From Methylobacillus gramineus (lineage in GTDB: Bacteria > Pseudomonadota > Gammaproteobacteria > Burkholderiales > Methylophilaceae): a DNA stretch of 64,000 bases. Below the pieces are notes generated by a model, which was not told the DNA's origin, did not search any database, and saw nothing but the letters and a program-made list of their open reading frames with translations. The translations under genes and the position numbers were made by a program. Shown here piece by piece: positions 35,742 to 45,088 of the stretch. Within the stretch, counting starts at the first letter, position 1. Each line of letters opens with the position of its first letter. The stretch is taken from NCBI RefSeq assembly GCF_020532675.1, contig NZ_JAJAVE010000001.1, positions 682,001 through 746,000 on the forward strand, written 5' to 3'.

Positions 35742-36390
35742 GCGTTTTGACCTGATTGTATTTGACTGGGATGGCACACTTGCCAACTCAACCCAGATTA
35801 TTGTCGACAGTATACGAAAATCCGCGCTTGAGGCTGGGCTTGATGATCCAGGGCAAGAGGCCGCCAGCAGTATTATTGGTCTGGGGCTGCGTGAAGCGAT
35901 ACAGCAACTGTTTGGTGTCATTACCCAGGAGCAGCTCCAGCATATGGCTACACGCTATAACGTGCACTACCATGCGCGCGAAGATGATGTGGTGTTGTTT
36001 GCAGGCGCAAAACATGCCGTCTCCCGATTAAATGATCAGGGGTATATGCTGGGCGTGGCCACCGGCAAGGGACGTAAAGGCTTGAATCATGCGCTTGAAC
36101 ACAGTGGCCTGGGAGCCTATATGCATGGAACGCGTTGCGTGGATGAGTGCCAGTCCAAGCCGCATCCACAGATGTTACTGGAATTGATGGATGAGTTCGG
36201 CGTAGAGCCTGAGCGTACATTAATGGTGGGTGATACCAGTTTTGATCTGCAGATGGCACAAAATGCAAAGGTTGCCAGTCTTGGTGTGACCTATGGTGCG
36301 CATCCGCTTGAGCGCTTGCTGCCCCATTCGCCGCTGGCACATTTTGATGATTTTGCTACACTCGACCAATGGCTGGTATTGAACGCTTAA
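35734..36390 (+). CDS. HAD-family phosphatase, phosphoglycolate phosphatase-like
   Basis: 218 residues of HAD subfamily IA. Motif I FDWDGTLANS has both catalytic Asp, motif II is VATGKG, motif III Lys is in SKPHPQM, and motif IV is GDTSFDLQMA. Likely hydrolyses 2-phosphoglycolate or a similar small phosphate ester. The start is a GTG at 35734 with AGGGAG seven bases upstream, overlapping the end of rluC by eight bases; the longer frame to 35689 lies inside rluC. It is the second gene in the rluC-HAD-Rieske-S49 operon. Confidence 0.88.
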   Translation: MSKRFDLIVFDWDGTLANSTQIIVDSIRKSALEAGLDDPGQEAASSIIGLGLREAIQQLFGVITQEQLQHMATRYNVHYHAREDDVVLFAGAKHAVSRLNDQGYMLGVATGKGRKGLNHALEHSGLGAYMHGTRCVDECQSKPHPQMLLELMDEFGVEPERTLMVGDTSFDLQMAQNAKVASLGVTYGAHPLERLLPHSPLAHFDDFATLDQWLVLNA

Positions 36391-36719
36391 TTTGCCATAG
36401 TCAGGATCTGATTGATGGTGGTCAGGGTGTGCGTTTTGATCTTCCTGAACTTGGGGCGCGTATCACCGGCTTTGCCATTCGTTTCAATGGTAAGGTGTAT
36501 GCCTATATCAATCGGTGTGCGCATGTGCCGATTGAACTGGACTGGAATCATGGCGAGTTTTTTGATTTCACTCAGCAGTACCTGATATGTGCGACGCATG
36601 GAGCGCATTATCAGCCAGATACCGGATATTGTGTGGCCGGGCCTTGCCGGGGCCAGATGCTGGAACCTATACAGGCAAGAGAGCAGGACGATACTATATT
36701 GATTAACCTGGAAAGTTGA
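36369..36719 (+). CDS. Rieske [2Fe-2S] domain protein
   Basis: 116 residues consisting only of a Rieske domain. The cluster ligands are in RCAHVPIELD (Cys and His) and ICATHGAHYQ (Cys and His), a complete C-x-H...C-x2-H set. It is probably a small soluble ferredoxin-like electron carrier; the partner is unknown. It overlaps the end of the phosphatase gene by 22 bases and precedes the S49 peptidase by four, so it belongs to one operon. Similar gene order is common in betaproteobacteria. Confidence 0.88.
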   Translation: MAGIERLICHSQDLIDGGQGVRFDLPELGARITGFAIRFNGKVYAYINRCAHVPIELDWNHGEFFDFTQQYLICATHGAHYQPDTGYCVAGPCRGQMLEPIQAREQDDTILINLES

Positions 36720-36723
36720 ATGA

Positions 36724-37662
36724 ATGTCTGATAATCACCCAAATGGCTCCAATTGGGAGCGTGATACCCTGCATCAACTGGCACTGGCCACTGTCAAGGA
36801 ACAGCGGCGCGCTCGTCAATGGGGCATCTTCTTCAAGTCGGTAGGATTTACTTATTTATTTATTGTTTTGTTCTATGCCTTGGGCTGGAATGAGGGTTCC
36901 AGTGCTTCAGTGGAACATACCGCACTGATTGATATCAGTGGTGTGATTGGTAGCGACGATGCCGTCAATGCCGATTCTGTGGTGTCCAGTCTGCAATCTG
37001 CGTTTGATAGCAAGGGCACCAAGGGCATTATTCTGCGCATCAATAGCCCGGGCGGAAGTCCGGTGCAGGCAGGTATCATCAACGATGAAATCAAGCGTCA
37101 GCGTAAATTGCACCCGAATATCCCGGTATATGCGGTGGTGCAGGATATTTGTGCTTCAGGTGGTTATTACATTGCCGTTGCCGCGGACAAGATCTATGTA
37201 GATAAGGCCAGCATTGTGGGTTCCATTGGAGTGCTCATGGACGGATTTGGCTTTACCGGTGTCATGGACAAAGTGGGGGTTGAGCGCCGCTTGATGACGG
37301 CTGGTAGTAATAAAGCGATGCTGGATCCATTTTCCCCCGTGAACCCTAAACACAAGGAGTTTGCTCAGCAGATGCTGGATCAAATCCATGCCCAGTTTAT
37401 TGCAGTAGTGCGCGAAGGCCGTGGCAAACGCCTCAAGGAAACAGAAGAAACGTTCAGCGGCTTGTTCTGGAGTGGTGAAGCCAGTGTCGAAATGGGATTG
37501 GCAGATGCCTTGGGTAGTGCTGATTATGTTGCTCGCGAAGTTATCAAGCAGGAAAACGTGGTGGACTTTACCGCGAAGGAAGGGCTAGCTGATCGTTTTG
37601 CCAAGCGCCTTGGTGCTAGTGTCAGTGCCAGTTTCCTCGGCAAGAAATTGAATCTGGAATAA
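36724..37662 (+). CDS. sppA: signal peptide peptidase SppA-like, S49 family
   Basis: 312 residues, the short single-domain form of S49 peptidases. One N-terminal membrane anchor (about 34-54) is followed by the ClpP-like fold: LRINSPGGSPVQAG, the catalytic Ser in CASGGYYIA and the catalytic Lys near SNKAMLDPF. It degrades signal peptides left in the inner membrane. It is the last gene of the rluC operon, followed by a strong terminator. Confidence 0.9.
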   Translation: MSDNHPNGSNWERDTLHQLALATVKEQRRARQWGIFFKSVGFTYLFIVLFYALGWNEGSSASVEHTALIDISGVIGSDDAVNADSVVSSLQSAFDSKGTKGIILRINSPGGSPVQAGIINDEIKRQRKLHPNIPVYAVVQDICASGGYYIAVAADKIYVDKASIVGSIGVLMDGFGFTGVMDKVGVERRLMTAGSNKAMLDPFSPVNPKHKEFAQQMLDQIHAQFIAVVREGRGKRLKETEETFSGLFWSGEASVEMGLADALGSADYVAREVIKQENVVDFTAKEGLADRFAKRLGASVSASFLGKKLNLE

Positions 37663-37688
37663 ATTCAAAGTGCATGCCGCAAGGCAAT

Positions 37689-37718
37689 AAAAAAGCCACG
37701 ATGTTTCGTGGCTTTTTT
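37689..37718. terminator. bidirectional terminator between sppA and pgi
   Basis: GCCACGA/TCGTGGC stem with four-base loop, flanked by A6 and T6. It ends both convergent transcripts. Confidence 0.9.
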
Positions 37719-37737
37719 ATTTTATATCAAAGAATTG

Positions 37738-39387
37738 CTATCTGAATTTAAGGTGATTCATTAGACCGTTGGTTGAGCTGTCGTATTCTGTTGAATGCTT
37801 GTTATCGCTCAGTTGAGGCAAGATTTTCTTGGCTATCTGCTTGCCATATTCCACGCCCCATTGGTCAAACGAATTGATGTTCCAAATGATGCCTTGAACA
37901 AAGATTTTGTGTTCATAGATGGCAATCAGCTTGCCCAGCGTCTTCGGTGTCAGCTTGTCGAACAGAATGGTGGAGGTGGGGCGGTTGCCTTCAAATACCT
38001 TGTGCGGCAGTAATACTTCAAGTTCCTCACCGCTAAGGCCTTGTGCGACTAGCTCAGCCTTGGCTTCATCCAGTGTCTTGCCTTGCATCAGTGCGCTGGT
38101 TTGCGCAAAACAATTGGCCAGCAGGATCAAGTGATGCTCATTGCCATTGTTACCAAGTTGATATTGGCTTTCAAGCGGCATCATGAAGTCGCAAGGGATC
38201 AGGCGGTTACCTTGGTGAATTAGTTGATAAAACGCATGCTGGCCATTGGTGCCAGCCTCGCCCCAGATGATGGGGCCGGTGGTGCATTGCACAACCCGCC
38301 CATCGCGGGCAATAAACTTGCCATTGCTTTCCATGTCTGCTTGTTGCAGATAGGCAGGGAAGCGGGCAAGGCCTTGGTCGTAAGGCAGGATAGCCAGGCT
38401 GTCGGCACCAAAGAAGTTGTTATACCAGACACCCAGCATGGCCATGATCACCGGGATGTTTTCTTCAAGCGGTGCCGTGCGGAAGTGCTGGTCTATTTCA
38501 TGACCGCCAGCGAGTAATTCTTCAAAATTATCCATGCCAATATAAATGGCGATGGATAAGCCGATGGCTGACCAGAGAGAATAACGGCCGCCTACCCAGT
38601 CCCAGAACTCAAACATATTGGAGGCATCAATGCCAAACTTTTTTACTTCATCAGCATTGGTGGAAATCGCCACAAAGTGCTTGGCTACATGAGATTCATC
38701 TTTGGCCGTTTCCAGGAACCAGTTACGCGCTGATAGCGCATTTGTCATGGTTTCCTGGGTGGTAAATGTCTTGGATGCGACAATAAATAATGTCGTCTCA
38801 GGATTGCACCCTTGCAATGTTTGAGCGAGATGTGTGCCGTCGATATTGGAAACGAAGTGTGCGTTCAGGCCAGCCTGGGCGTATGGCTTCAGAGCGCCAC
38901 ATACCATGACCGGCCCCAGATCCGAGCCGCCGATACCGATATTGACGATATCGGTAATGCGTTTGCCGCTATAGCCTTTCCATTCACCAGAGCGGATGCG
39001 GTCACTAAAGCTGCGCATCTGATTCAGTACCCGGTTGACTTCCGGCATCACATCCTTGCCATCTACATGAATGGGTGTGTTAGTGCGGTTGCGCAGGGCC
39101 GTATGTAACACCGCGCGATTTTCAGTGAAGTTGATTTTTTCACCGGAAAACATTCGGTCACGCCATTCTTCTACTTTTGAATCTCGAGCCAGCTTGAACA
39201 GTAGCGGCAAGGTCTCGTCGGTAATGCGGTGCTTGGAGTAGTCAAGCAGCAGCCCTTCAGTTTTTAGGGAGAACTTCTCAAATCGTCGCCCATCCCTGGT
39301 AAACAAGTCACGCATCTGGAGGGGGAGGATTTCTTGATAATGAGCGCTGAGGTCATGCCATACCGGACAGTTTGTTGGGTTCGTCAT
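37738..39387 (-). CDS. pgi: glucose-6-phosphate isomerase
   Basis: Interconverts glucose 6-phosphate and fructose 6-phosphate, used in the RuMP/Entner-Doudoroff routes and for glycogen precursors. 549 residues, the standard bacterial length. Signatures: [12 protein letters not shown], the phosphate-binding [14 protein letters not shown], and [11 protein letters not shown] containing the active-site Lys. Monocistronic with its own terminator. It is not adjacent to other sugar-phosphate genes, though the glg block lies about 6 kb away. Confidence 0.97.
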   Translation of the reverse strand: MTNPTNCPVWHDLSAHYQEILPLQMRDLFTRDGRRFEKFSLKTEGLLLDYSKHRITDETLPLLFKLARDSKVEEWRDRMFSGEKINFTENRAVLHTALRNRTNTPIHVDGKDVMPEVNRVLNQMRSFSDRIRSGEWKGYSGKRITDIVNIGIGGSDLGPVMVCGALKPYAQAGLNAHFVSNIDGTHLAQTLQGCNPETTLFIVASKTFTTQETMTNALSARNWFLETAKDESHVAKHFVAISTNADEVKKFGIDASNMFEFWDWVGGRYSLWSAIGLSIAIYIGMDNFEELLAGGHEIDQHFRTAPLEENIPVIMAMLGVWYNNFFGADSLAILPYDQGLARFPAYLQQADMESNGKFIARDGRVVQCTTGPIIWGEAGTNGQHAFYQLIHQGNRLIPCDFMMPLESQYQLGNNGNEHHLILLANCFAQTSALMQGKTLDEAKAELVAQGLSGEELEVLLPHKVFEGNRPTSTILFDKLTPKTLGKLIAIYEHKIFVQGIIWNINSFDQWGVEYGKQIAKKILPQLSDNKHSTEYDSSTNGLMNHLKFR

Positions 39388-39673
39388 TGCGAGTTTATAT
39401 GTTTATTTAGGATTGGAGGTTTCTGGTCAAAAATTACTGGGCACGAGATATATCAATGCCAGTGACGGGTTAGGCTAGTAGTTTAAGTCTAAATGGTTTT
39501 GCCTGTCTCACTATTACTGACCAAGTTTAATCTTAATGATTCTATTCAATTCTGCGTAAATAAACAATTTTAAGTCTGATTGCTATGATCCTGCCTGATC
39601 CGGATTTGAATTAACCAAACCTGACTTTTGTGTGACCATAATGAGATAGTGTATGGCTGATCAGGGAAAATGA

Positions 39674-39702
39674 TTGATTAATTGACATTTTCTGGCTATG
39701 AT
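39674..39702 (+). promoter_or_regulatory. sigma-70 promoter of the rpsF operon
   Basis: TTGATT (39674-39679) and TATGAT (39697-39702) are separated by exactly 17 bases, 67 bases before rpsF. The rest of the 381-base gap 39388-39768 is AT-rich and shows no gene. Confidence 0.5.
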
Positions 39703-39719
39703 CTCGGGTTTTCCACCTT

Positions 39720-39746
39720 GCCTTACCGTTTTCGCATGCGGGAGGC
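39720..39746 (+). promoter_or_regulatory. candidate S6:S18-binding leader of rpsF
   Basis: GCCT (39720-39723) pairs with AGGC (39743-39746), enclosing ACCG and CATGCGG that can pair CCG with CGG. Conserved rpsF leaders in many bacteria use a hairpin exposing CCG as the binding site for the S6:S18 pair, giving autoregulation. Position between promoter and ribosome site fits. Structure assigned by eye. Confidence 0.4.
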
Positions 39747-39768
39747 TATTAATCCAAAAGGAGAGTTT

Positions 39769-40155
39769 ATGCGTCATTATGAAGTAGTATTTATTGTCCA
39801 TCCGGACCAGAGCGAGCAAGTGCCAGCAATGATCGAGCGCTATCGCACACTGGTAACCGCCAACGGTGGTGCTATCCACCGCCTGGAAGACTGGGGTCGT
39901 CGCCAACTGGCTTACCCAATCCAGAAAATCCACAAGGCACATTACGTGCTGATGAATATCGAATGTAATCAGGCTGTGCTGGATGAGCTTGAGCATGCTT
40001 TCAAGTTCAATGATGCCGTGTTGCGCCACCTGACACTGAGCACCAAAGAAGCCGTGACTGCACCATCCCCGATGATGAAGGAAGAAAAATCCAAGTCATT
40101 GCTGGCTGCCAAGGATGAAGCTGCTGCACCGGTTGCAGAGCAAGCATCTGCTTAA
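39769..40155 (+). CDS. rpsF: 30S ribosomal protein S6
   Basis: 128 residues. The start [17 protein letters not shown] and the core [20 protein letters not shown] are typical of S6, which binds 16S rRNA together with S18. The ATG at 39769 is chosen because AAGGAGAG precedes it; the frame is open further upstream only in the leader. The C-terminal Lys/Glu/Ala tail is longer than usual but common in betaproteobacteria. First gene of the rpsF-priB-rpsR-rplI operon. Confidence 0.97.
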   Translation: MRHYEVVFIVHPDQSEQVPAMIERYRTLVTANGGAIHRLEDWGRRQLAYPIQKIHKAHYVLMNIECNQAVLDELEHAFKFNDAVLRHLTLSTKEAVTAPSPMMKEEKSKSLLAAKDEAAAPVAEQASA

Positions 40156-40455
40156 GTGAGTTTTAATCGGCTGGAGTTGAGCGCCGAGCTCGCAAAAATT
40201 GCAGAGCTACGCTACACCCCGGCAGGAATACCAGTATTGAGCTTTCATCTGCTTCATGTTTCTGAGCAGGTTGAAGCAAAAATGAAGCGCAGGGTTGAGT
40301 GTGATGTGCCGAGTATGGTCATGGGCCAACTGGCACTGGAAACGCAAACAATTGCTGAGGGTACGCAGGTCAATGTGACCGGTTTCCTCGCAAAGCGTAG
40401 CCTCAAGAGTGCGCAGCTGGTATTGCATATCCAAACATTAGAAAAAATTATCTGA
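40156..40455 (+). CDS. priB: primosomal replication protein N (PriB)
   Basis: 99 residues with a single OB fold ([20 protein letters not shown] and [14 protein letters not shown]), binding single-stranded DNA in replication restart with PriA. The start is a GTG directly after the rpsF stop, so translation is probably coupled. Location between rpsF and rpsR is conserved in beta- and gammaproteobacteria. Confidence 0.93.
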   Translation: MSFNRLELSAELAKIAELRYTPAGIPVLSFHLLHVSEQVEAKMKRRVECDVPSMVMGQLALETQTIAEGTQVNVTGFLAKRSLKSAQLVLHIQTLEKII

Positions 40456-40466
40456 AAGGTTTTATC

Positions 40467-40694
40467 ATGGCACGTGACATGTTTAAGCGCCGCCGCTACT
40501 GCCGTTTCTCGGCAGAGGGCATCAAGGAAGTAGATTACAAGGATGCAGATCTGTTGAAGGATTTCATCAATGAAAACGGCAAGATCATCCCTGCACGTAT
40601 TACCGGAACCAAGGCTAGATATCAGCGCCAGCTGACAACTGCAGTGAAGCGCGCTCGCTTCCTTGCGCTTCTGCCATACACTGACAAGCACTAA
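40467..40694 (+). CDS. rpsR: 30S ribosomal protein S18
   Basis: 75 residues, full length. The sequence [18 protein letters not shown] and the basic [20 protein letters not shown] are the S18 signature. A single Cys in RYCRF is present; the four-Cys zinc form is not. AAAGG precedes the ATG. S18 assembles as a dimer with S6 on the 30S platform. Confidence 0.97.
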   Translation: MARDMFKRRRYCRFSAEGIKEVDYKDADLLKDFINENGKIIPARITGTKARYQRQLTTAVKRARFLALLPYTDKH

Positions 40695-40705
40695 GGGGTT
40701 AGATC

Positions 40706-41155
40706 ATGCAAGTTATTCTGTTAGAAAAAGTAGTAAACCTGGGTAATCTTGGTGACATCGTTAAGGTAAAAGACGGTTACGGCCGTAATTTCCTGATTCC
40801 TCAAGGCAAGGCAAAGCGTGCCACCGAGTCCAACAAGGCCGAATTTGAAGTACGCCGCGTAGAACTGGAAAAGCAACAAGCTGCTCAACTGGCTGTTTCT
40901 CAGCAACGTGGTGAGAAGCTGGCTGGCTTCCTGCTGCAAGTGACGCAAAAGGCCGGTGTTGATGGTCGCCTGTTTGGCTCAGTGACCACTGGTGACATTG
41001 CTGAAGCGCTGACTGCGCAAGGCTTTGAAACTGCGAAGTCTGAAGTGCGTCTGCCAGATGGTCCTCTAAAGACTATTGGCGATCATCAGATCAGTATTGC
41101 ATTGCACCATGATGTCGTAGTGGAAATCACTGTTTCCGTACTGGGTGAGCAATAA
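40706..41155 (+). CDS. rplI: 50S ribosomal protein L9
   Basis: 149 residues. The N-terminal domain [17 protein letters not shown] and [13 protein letters not shown] binds 23S rRNA; a long connecting helix (about 40-75) joins the C-terminal domain ([14 protein letters not shown]). AGGGGTTAG precedes the ATG. It is the last gene of the operon and is followed by a strong terminator. Confidence 0.97.
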   Translation: MQVILLEKVVNLGNLGDIVKVKDGYGRNFLIPQGKAKRATESNKAEFEVRRVELEKQQAAQLAVSQQRGEKLAGFLLQVTQKAGVDGRLFGSVTTGDIAEALTAQGFETAKSEVRLPDGPLKTIGDHQISIALHHDVVVEITVSVLGEQ

Positions 41156-41186
41156 TCCAGCACTGTTTTTTTAAGCAGGGTTGAGT

Positions 41187-41214
41187 AAAAAAGGCTGCGT
41201 ATGCAGCCTTTTTT
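41187..41214 (+). terminator. rho-independent terminator after rplI
   Basis: GGCTGC/GCAGCC stem with loop GTAT, flanked by A6 and T6. It separates the ribosomal operon from dnaB. Confidence 0.9.
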
Positions 41215-41226
41215 ATTGGGTGGCAT

Positions 41227-41235
41227 TGTTATAAT
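41227..41235 (+). promoter_or_regulatory. extended -10 promoter of dnaB, probably leaderless
   Basis: TGTTATAAT is a perfect extended -10 element (TGn plus TATAAT at 41230-41235). Transcription would begin at about 41241-41242, that is at or next to the dnaB ATG (41241). No Shine-Dalgarno is present before the ATG and no good -35 is seen. Confidence 0.5.
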
Positions 41236-41240
41236 GCCGC

Positions 41241-42623
41241 ATGGCTGACGATACCTTAGATTCCCTTAAACTTCCCCCGCATTCCGTAGAAGCTGAACAA
41301 TCCGTACTGGGTGGGCTTTTGCTTGAAAACGAGGCCCTGGATAGAATTGCCGACCTGCTGGGGCCCGGTGATTTTTATCGCCATGACCACAGATTGATTT
41401 TTGATCATATCTGCCGCCTGATTGAGCGTACTAAACCAGCAGATATCGTGACTGTTGCTGAGTCGCTTGAGAATTCAGCCGAGTTGTCTAGTGTGGGTGG
41501 CCTCGCCTATCTGGGCGCACTGGCACAAAACACGCCAACAGCCGCCAATATCCGCCGTTATGCAGAAATCGTGCGTGAGCGTGCCATTATGCGCAAGCTG
41601 GTGGAGGTGGGCTCAGGCATTGCCGAGAGTGCTTATAACCCGCTGGGGCGCGATGCGCAGCAGTTGCTGGATGAGGCCGAAGCCAAGATTTTCCAGATTG
41701 CTGAAGGTGGCAAGCGCTCGACCCAGGGGTTTCTCGACATGAAGACCATCCTGCCACAGGTGGCTGATCGTATCGACTATCTGTATCAGCGTGATAATCA
41801 CACTGATGTGACCGGCATTCCTACTGGTTTTTCCGATCTGGATTCCATGACATCTGGCATGCAGGCAGGTGACCTGATTATTGTGGCAGGCCGACCTTCC
41901 ATGGGTAAAACCGCGTTTTCCCTCAATATCGCAGAAAATGTAGCATTGGATACTGGCTTGCCTGTGGCCGTGTTTTCGATGGAAATGGCGGCTACGCAGC
42001 TGGTGACGCGTATGATAGGCTCGATAGGCAAGCTGGATCAGCATCGCATGCGTAATGGCAATCTGGAAGATGAAGACTGGGTCAGGTTGACCACTGCGCT
42101 AGGTAAGCTGAATGAGGCACCGGTCTACATCGATGAAGGCGCGGGCCTCACTTCATTTGACGTGCGTGCAAGAGCGCGGCGTTTACACAGGCAAACCGGC
42201 AAGCTGGGACTGATCGTCATCGATTACTTGCAGTTGATGACAGGGGCGGCAGGGCGGCAGAGTGAGAACCGTGCGACCGAAATCTCGGAAATATCCCGCT
42301 CGCTCAAAGCCTTGGCTAAAGAGTTGGATGTGCCAGTGATTGCACTTTCCCAGCTCAACCGAAGTGTGGAGCAGCGGCCGGACAAGCGGCCGGTGATGTC
42401 TGACTTGCGTGAGTCCGGGGCGATTGAACAGGATGCGGATTTGATCCTGTTTATTTATCGCGATCAAGTCTATAACCCCGACAGTCCAGACAAAGGAACG
42501 GCCGAAATCATTATTGCCAAGCAGCGTAATGGCCCGATTGGCCGTGTCCGATTGACCTTTATCGGTGAGAACACCCGGTTTGAAAACTTTGTCGGTCAAT
42601 ACGACGACAGTTACGGCGAATAA
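41241..42623 (+). CDS. dnaB: replicative DNA helicase DnaB
   Basis: Hexameric 5'-3' helicase of the replication fork. 460 residues: N-terminal primase-binding domain ([20 protein letters not shown]), then RecA-like ATPase with Walker [12 protein letters not shown], Walker [11 protein letters not shown] and the arginine finger region [17 protein letters not shown]. No intein is present. A strong -10 ends five bases before the ATG and no ribosome site is visible, so the mRNA may be leaderless. alr follows three bases after the stop. Confidence 0.97.
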   Translation: MADDTLDSLKLPPHSVEAEQSVLGGLLLENEALDRIADLLGPGDFYRHDHRLIFDHICRLIERTKPADIVTVAESLENSAELSSVGGLAYLGALAQNTPTAANIRRYAEIVRERAIMRKLVEVGSGIAESAYNPLGRDAQQLLDEAEAKIFQIAEGGKRSTQGFLDMKTILPQVADRIDYLYQRDNHTDVTGIPTGFSDLDSMTSGMQAGDLIIVAGRPSMGKTAFSLNIAENVALDTGLPVAVFSMEMAATQLVTRMIGSIGKLDQHRMRNGNLEDEDWVRLTTALGKLNEAPVYIDEGAGLTSFDVRARARRLHRQTGKLGLIVIDYLQLMTGAAGRQSENRATEISEISRSLKALAKELDVPVIALSQLNRSVEQRPDKRPVMSDLRESGAIEQDADLILFIYRDQVYNPDSPDKGTAEIIIAKQRNGPIGRVRLTFIGENTRFENFVGQYDDSYGE

Positions 42624-42625
42624 CC

Positions 42626-43702
42626 ATGCGTGCAATTCAGGCCACCGTGAATCTGGCAGCATTACGTCATAATCTGGCAGTGGTGCGCAAATTTTCCCCG
42701 GCCAGCAAGGTGCTGGCGGTGGTCAAGGCTGATGCTTATGGCCATGGCTTGCTGCGTGCTTCACCAGGCCTGGAGGATGCGGATGGTTTTGGTGTGTTGC
42801 GCTTGAGCGAAGCCTTGGCCCTGCGTGAGTCTGGCTACAGCCAGACGTTATTATTACTCGAAGGCGTGTTTGCGGCTGATGAGTTGATCGCTGCTGCTGC
42901 CCATGGCATTAGCATCGTGGTACATAACGAACAGCAGGTGCAGATGCTTGAACAGGCGGTGCCTCAACTGCCACATCCCTTGCAAGTATTCCTCAAGATG
43001 AATAGCGGTATGAATCGCCTGGGTTTCAAGCCGAATTTATTTGGCGCTGTAGTAAAGCGGCTCAAGGCTTGTCCTGCAGTGAGGCCGGATATCGTCCTGA
43101 TGACGCACTTTGCTACCGCGGATGATGAGCGCGGGATTGATTTGCCATTAAGCGTATTTCAGAAAACGACCCAGGGTTTGCCTTATTCCATCTCGCTTGC
43201 CAACTCTGCCACAATTTTACGTCACCCGGCAGCCCACTATGATTGGGTGCGGCCCGGGATTATGCTGTATGGCGCGTCACCTGTGACGGGCGTGGCGGCT
43301 GCCCATTATGGTTTGCAGCCTGTGATGCAATTCACCAGCGAGGTCATTGCAGTGCAGGTACTGCAAGCTGGAGAAACGTTGGGCTATGGCGCCCGATTTT
43401 CCGCTGAGACGGAAACGAGAGTTGCCGTGATTGCCTGTGGCTATGCTGATGGATATCCGCGGCATGCCCCCAATGGCACGCCAATTGCGATTAATGGAAG
43501 TATCAGTCAAACGCTAGGGCGTGTTTCGATGGATATGTTGTTTGCTGATATCACTCACTTGCCTGAAGCTGGTGTGGGCAGTGAAGTCGAGTTATGGGGA
43601 GGTTTGGTGCCAGTAGATGCAGTGGCGGAAGCTTCAGGTACGGTAGGATATGAATTGCTCTGTGCAGTCGCACCCAGAGTGCCTTTCAAGGTGGTGGGCT
43701 GA
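42626..43702 (+). CDS. alr: alanine racemase
   Basis: PLP enzyme supplying D-alanine for peptidoglycan. 358 residues. The PLP Lys is Lys34 in [10 protein letters not shown]; the second catalytic Tyr is in [11 protein letters not shown] near 255; GRVSMDM is the conserved C-terminal domain motif. No signal peptide, so it acts in the cytoplasm. It lies between dnaB and radA, with one-base overlap to radA, in the conserved betaproteobacterial order. Confidence 0.96.
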   Translation: MRAIQATVNLAALRHNLAVVRKFSPASKVLAVVKADAYGHGLLRASPGLEDADGFGVLRLSEALALRESGYSQTLLLLEGVFAADELIAAAAHGISIVVHNEQQVQMLEQAVPQLPHPLQVFLKMNSGMNRLGFKPNLFGAVVKRLKACPAVRPDIVLMTHFATADDERGIDLPLSVFQKTTQGLPYSISLANSATILRHPAAHYDWVRPGIMLYGASPVTGVAAAHYGLQPVMQFTSEVIAVQVLQAGETLGYGARFSAETETRVAVIACGYADGYPRHAPNGTPIAINGSISQTLGRVSMDMLFADITHLPEAGVGSEVELWGGLVPVDAVAEASGTVGYELLCAVAPRVPFKVVG

Positions 43703-45063
43703 TGGCCAAGGCTAAAACGATATATACCTGCACCGAGTGCGGTGGACAGACCCCAAAATGGCAGGGACAGTGTCCTGCGTGCCTGGCGTGGAATACATTG
43801 GTGGAAACGGTGGCAGAAACCACCAACAGTAATAATCGCTTTGCCTCACTGGCGCAATCCAGTGGTTTGCAGAAGCTGGCAGAAGTCGAGGCTGCAGATG
43901 TGCCAAGGCATCCAACTGGCATCAATGAATTTGATCGGGTACTGGGTGGGGGGCTGGTGCCAGGCGGTGTGGTCTTGATCGGCGGTGATCCGGGCATAGG
44001 GAAGTCCACGCTCTTGCTGCAAACCCTGTGTCACCTTGGTGGAGAACGTAAATCAATTTACGTGTCGGGTGAAGAGTCTGCACAGCAGATTGCGATGCGC
44101 GCAAAGCGTTTGGGCTTGAATGCTGGGCCAGTGGAACTGCTGGCTGAAATCAGTCTGGAGCGGATTATTCCCATCCTGCAAAAACATATGCCGGAAGTGG
44201 CAGTGATAGACTCCATTCAGACTGTCTACTCAGAGGCGTTACAGTCGGCACCTGGCTCGGTTGCCCAGGTCAGGGAATGCTCGGCGCAGCTGACCAGGTT
44301 GGCAAAACAATTAGGCATTACCGTGATCCTGGTGGGTCATGTGACCAAAGAAGGCGCATTGGCAGGCCCTCGTGTTTTAGAACATATTGTCGATACCGTG
44401 CTCTATTTTGAGGGTGACCAGAATTCAAGCTTTCGCCTGGTACGCGCCTTCAAAAACCGTTTTGGGGCGGTCAATGAGTTGGGCGTATTTGCAATGACGG
44501 AAAAGGGCCTGCGTGAAGTCAGCAACCCTTCAGCCTTGTTTCTCTCCCATCATTCAGAACAGGTGTCAGGTTCCTGTATTACCGTAACGCAGGAGGGCAC
44601 CCGTCCCTTGCTGGTTGAAGTGCAGGCCTTGGTGGATGAAGCGCATGCGCCTAATCCCAAGCGGTTATGTGTGGGGCTGGAACAGAATCGCCTGGCGATG
44701 CTGTTGGCGGTGTTGCATCGTCATGCAGGCGTGGCCTGTTTTGACCAGGATGTGTTTATCAATGCGGTGGGTGGAGTGAGGATTTCCGAGCCTGCGGTCG
44801 ACCTTGCGGTATTGCTGGCTATCGTTTCTTCATTAAAAAACAAGCCACTGCATAACAAACTGATTGTATTTGGTGAAGTCGGGCTGGCTGGTGAGGTGCG
44901 GCCCGTACAGCGAGGCCAGGAGCGCTTGCGTGAAGCGGCCAAACTAGGGTTTACCCATGCGATTGTGCCCAAGGCGAATATGCCCAAACAGGCGATCAGC
45001 GGCATTGAAGTCAAAGGGGTAGAGCGGCTGGAGCAAGCCTTGCAACTGATGCGCGACAGCTAG
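43702..45063 (+). CDS. radA: DNA repair protein RadA
   Basis: RecA-like branch-migration helicase for recombination intermediates. 453 residues: zinc finger with Cys10, Cys13, Cys24 and Cys27 (YTCTECG and GQCPACLAW), Walker A GGDPGIGKST near residue 95, the family motif KNRFG near 252, and a C-terminal Lon-like domain (about 280-450). All are intact. Overlaps the alr stop by one base. The convergent glgB ends 26 bases downstream. Confidence 0.96.
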   Translation: MAKAKTIYTCTECGGQTPKWQGQCPACLAWNTLVETVAETTNSNNRFASLAQSSGLQKLAEVEAADVPRHPTGINEFDRVLGGGLVPGGVVLIGGDPGIGKSTLLLQTLCHLGGERKSIYVSGEESAQQIAMRAKRLGLNAGPVELLAEISLERIIPILQKHMPEVAVIDSIQTVYSEALQSAPGSVAQVRECSAQLTRLAKQLGITVILVGHVTKEGALAGPRVLEHIVDTVLYFEGDQNSSFRLVRAFKNRFGAVNELGVFAMTEKGLREVSNPSALFLSHHSEQVSGSCITVTQEGTRPLLVEVQALVDEAHAPNPKRLCVGLEQNRLAMLLAVLHRHAGVACFDQDVFINAVGGVRISEPAVDLAVLLAIVSSLKNKPLHNKLIVFGEVGLAGEVRPVQRGQERLREAAKLGFTHAIVPKANMPKQAISGIEVKGVERLEQALQLMRDS

Positions 45064-45088
45064 CTTGCCAGGCCTATCCAAGCGGTGC

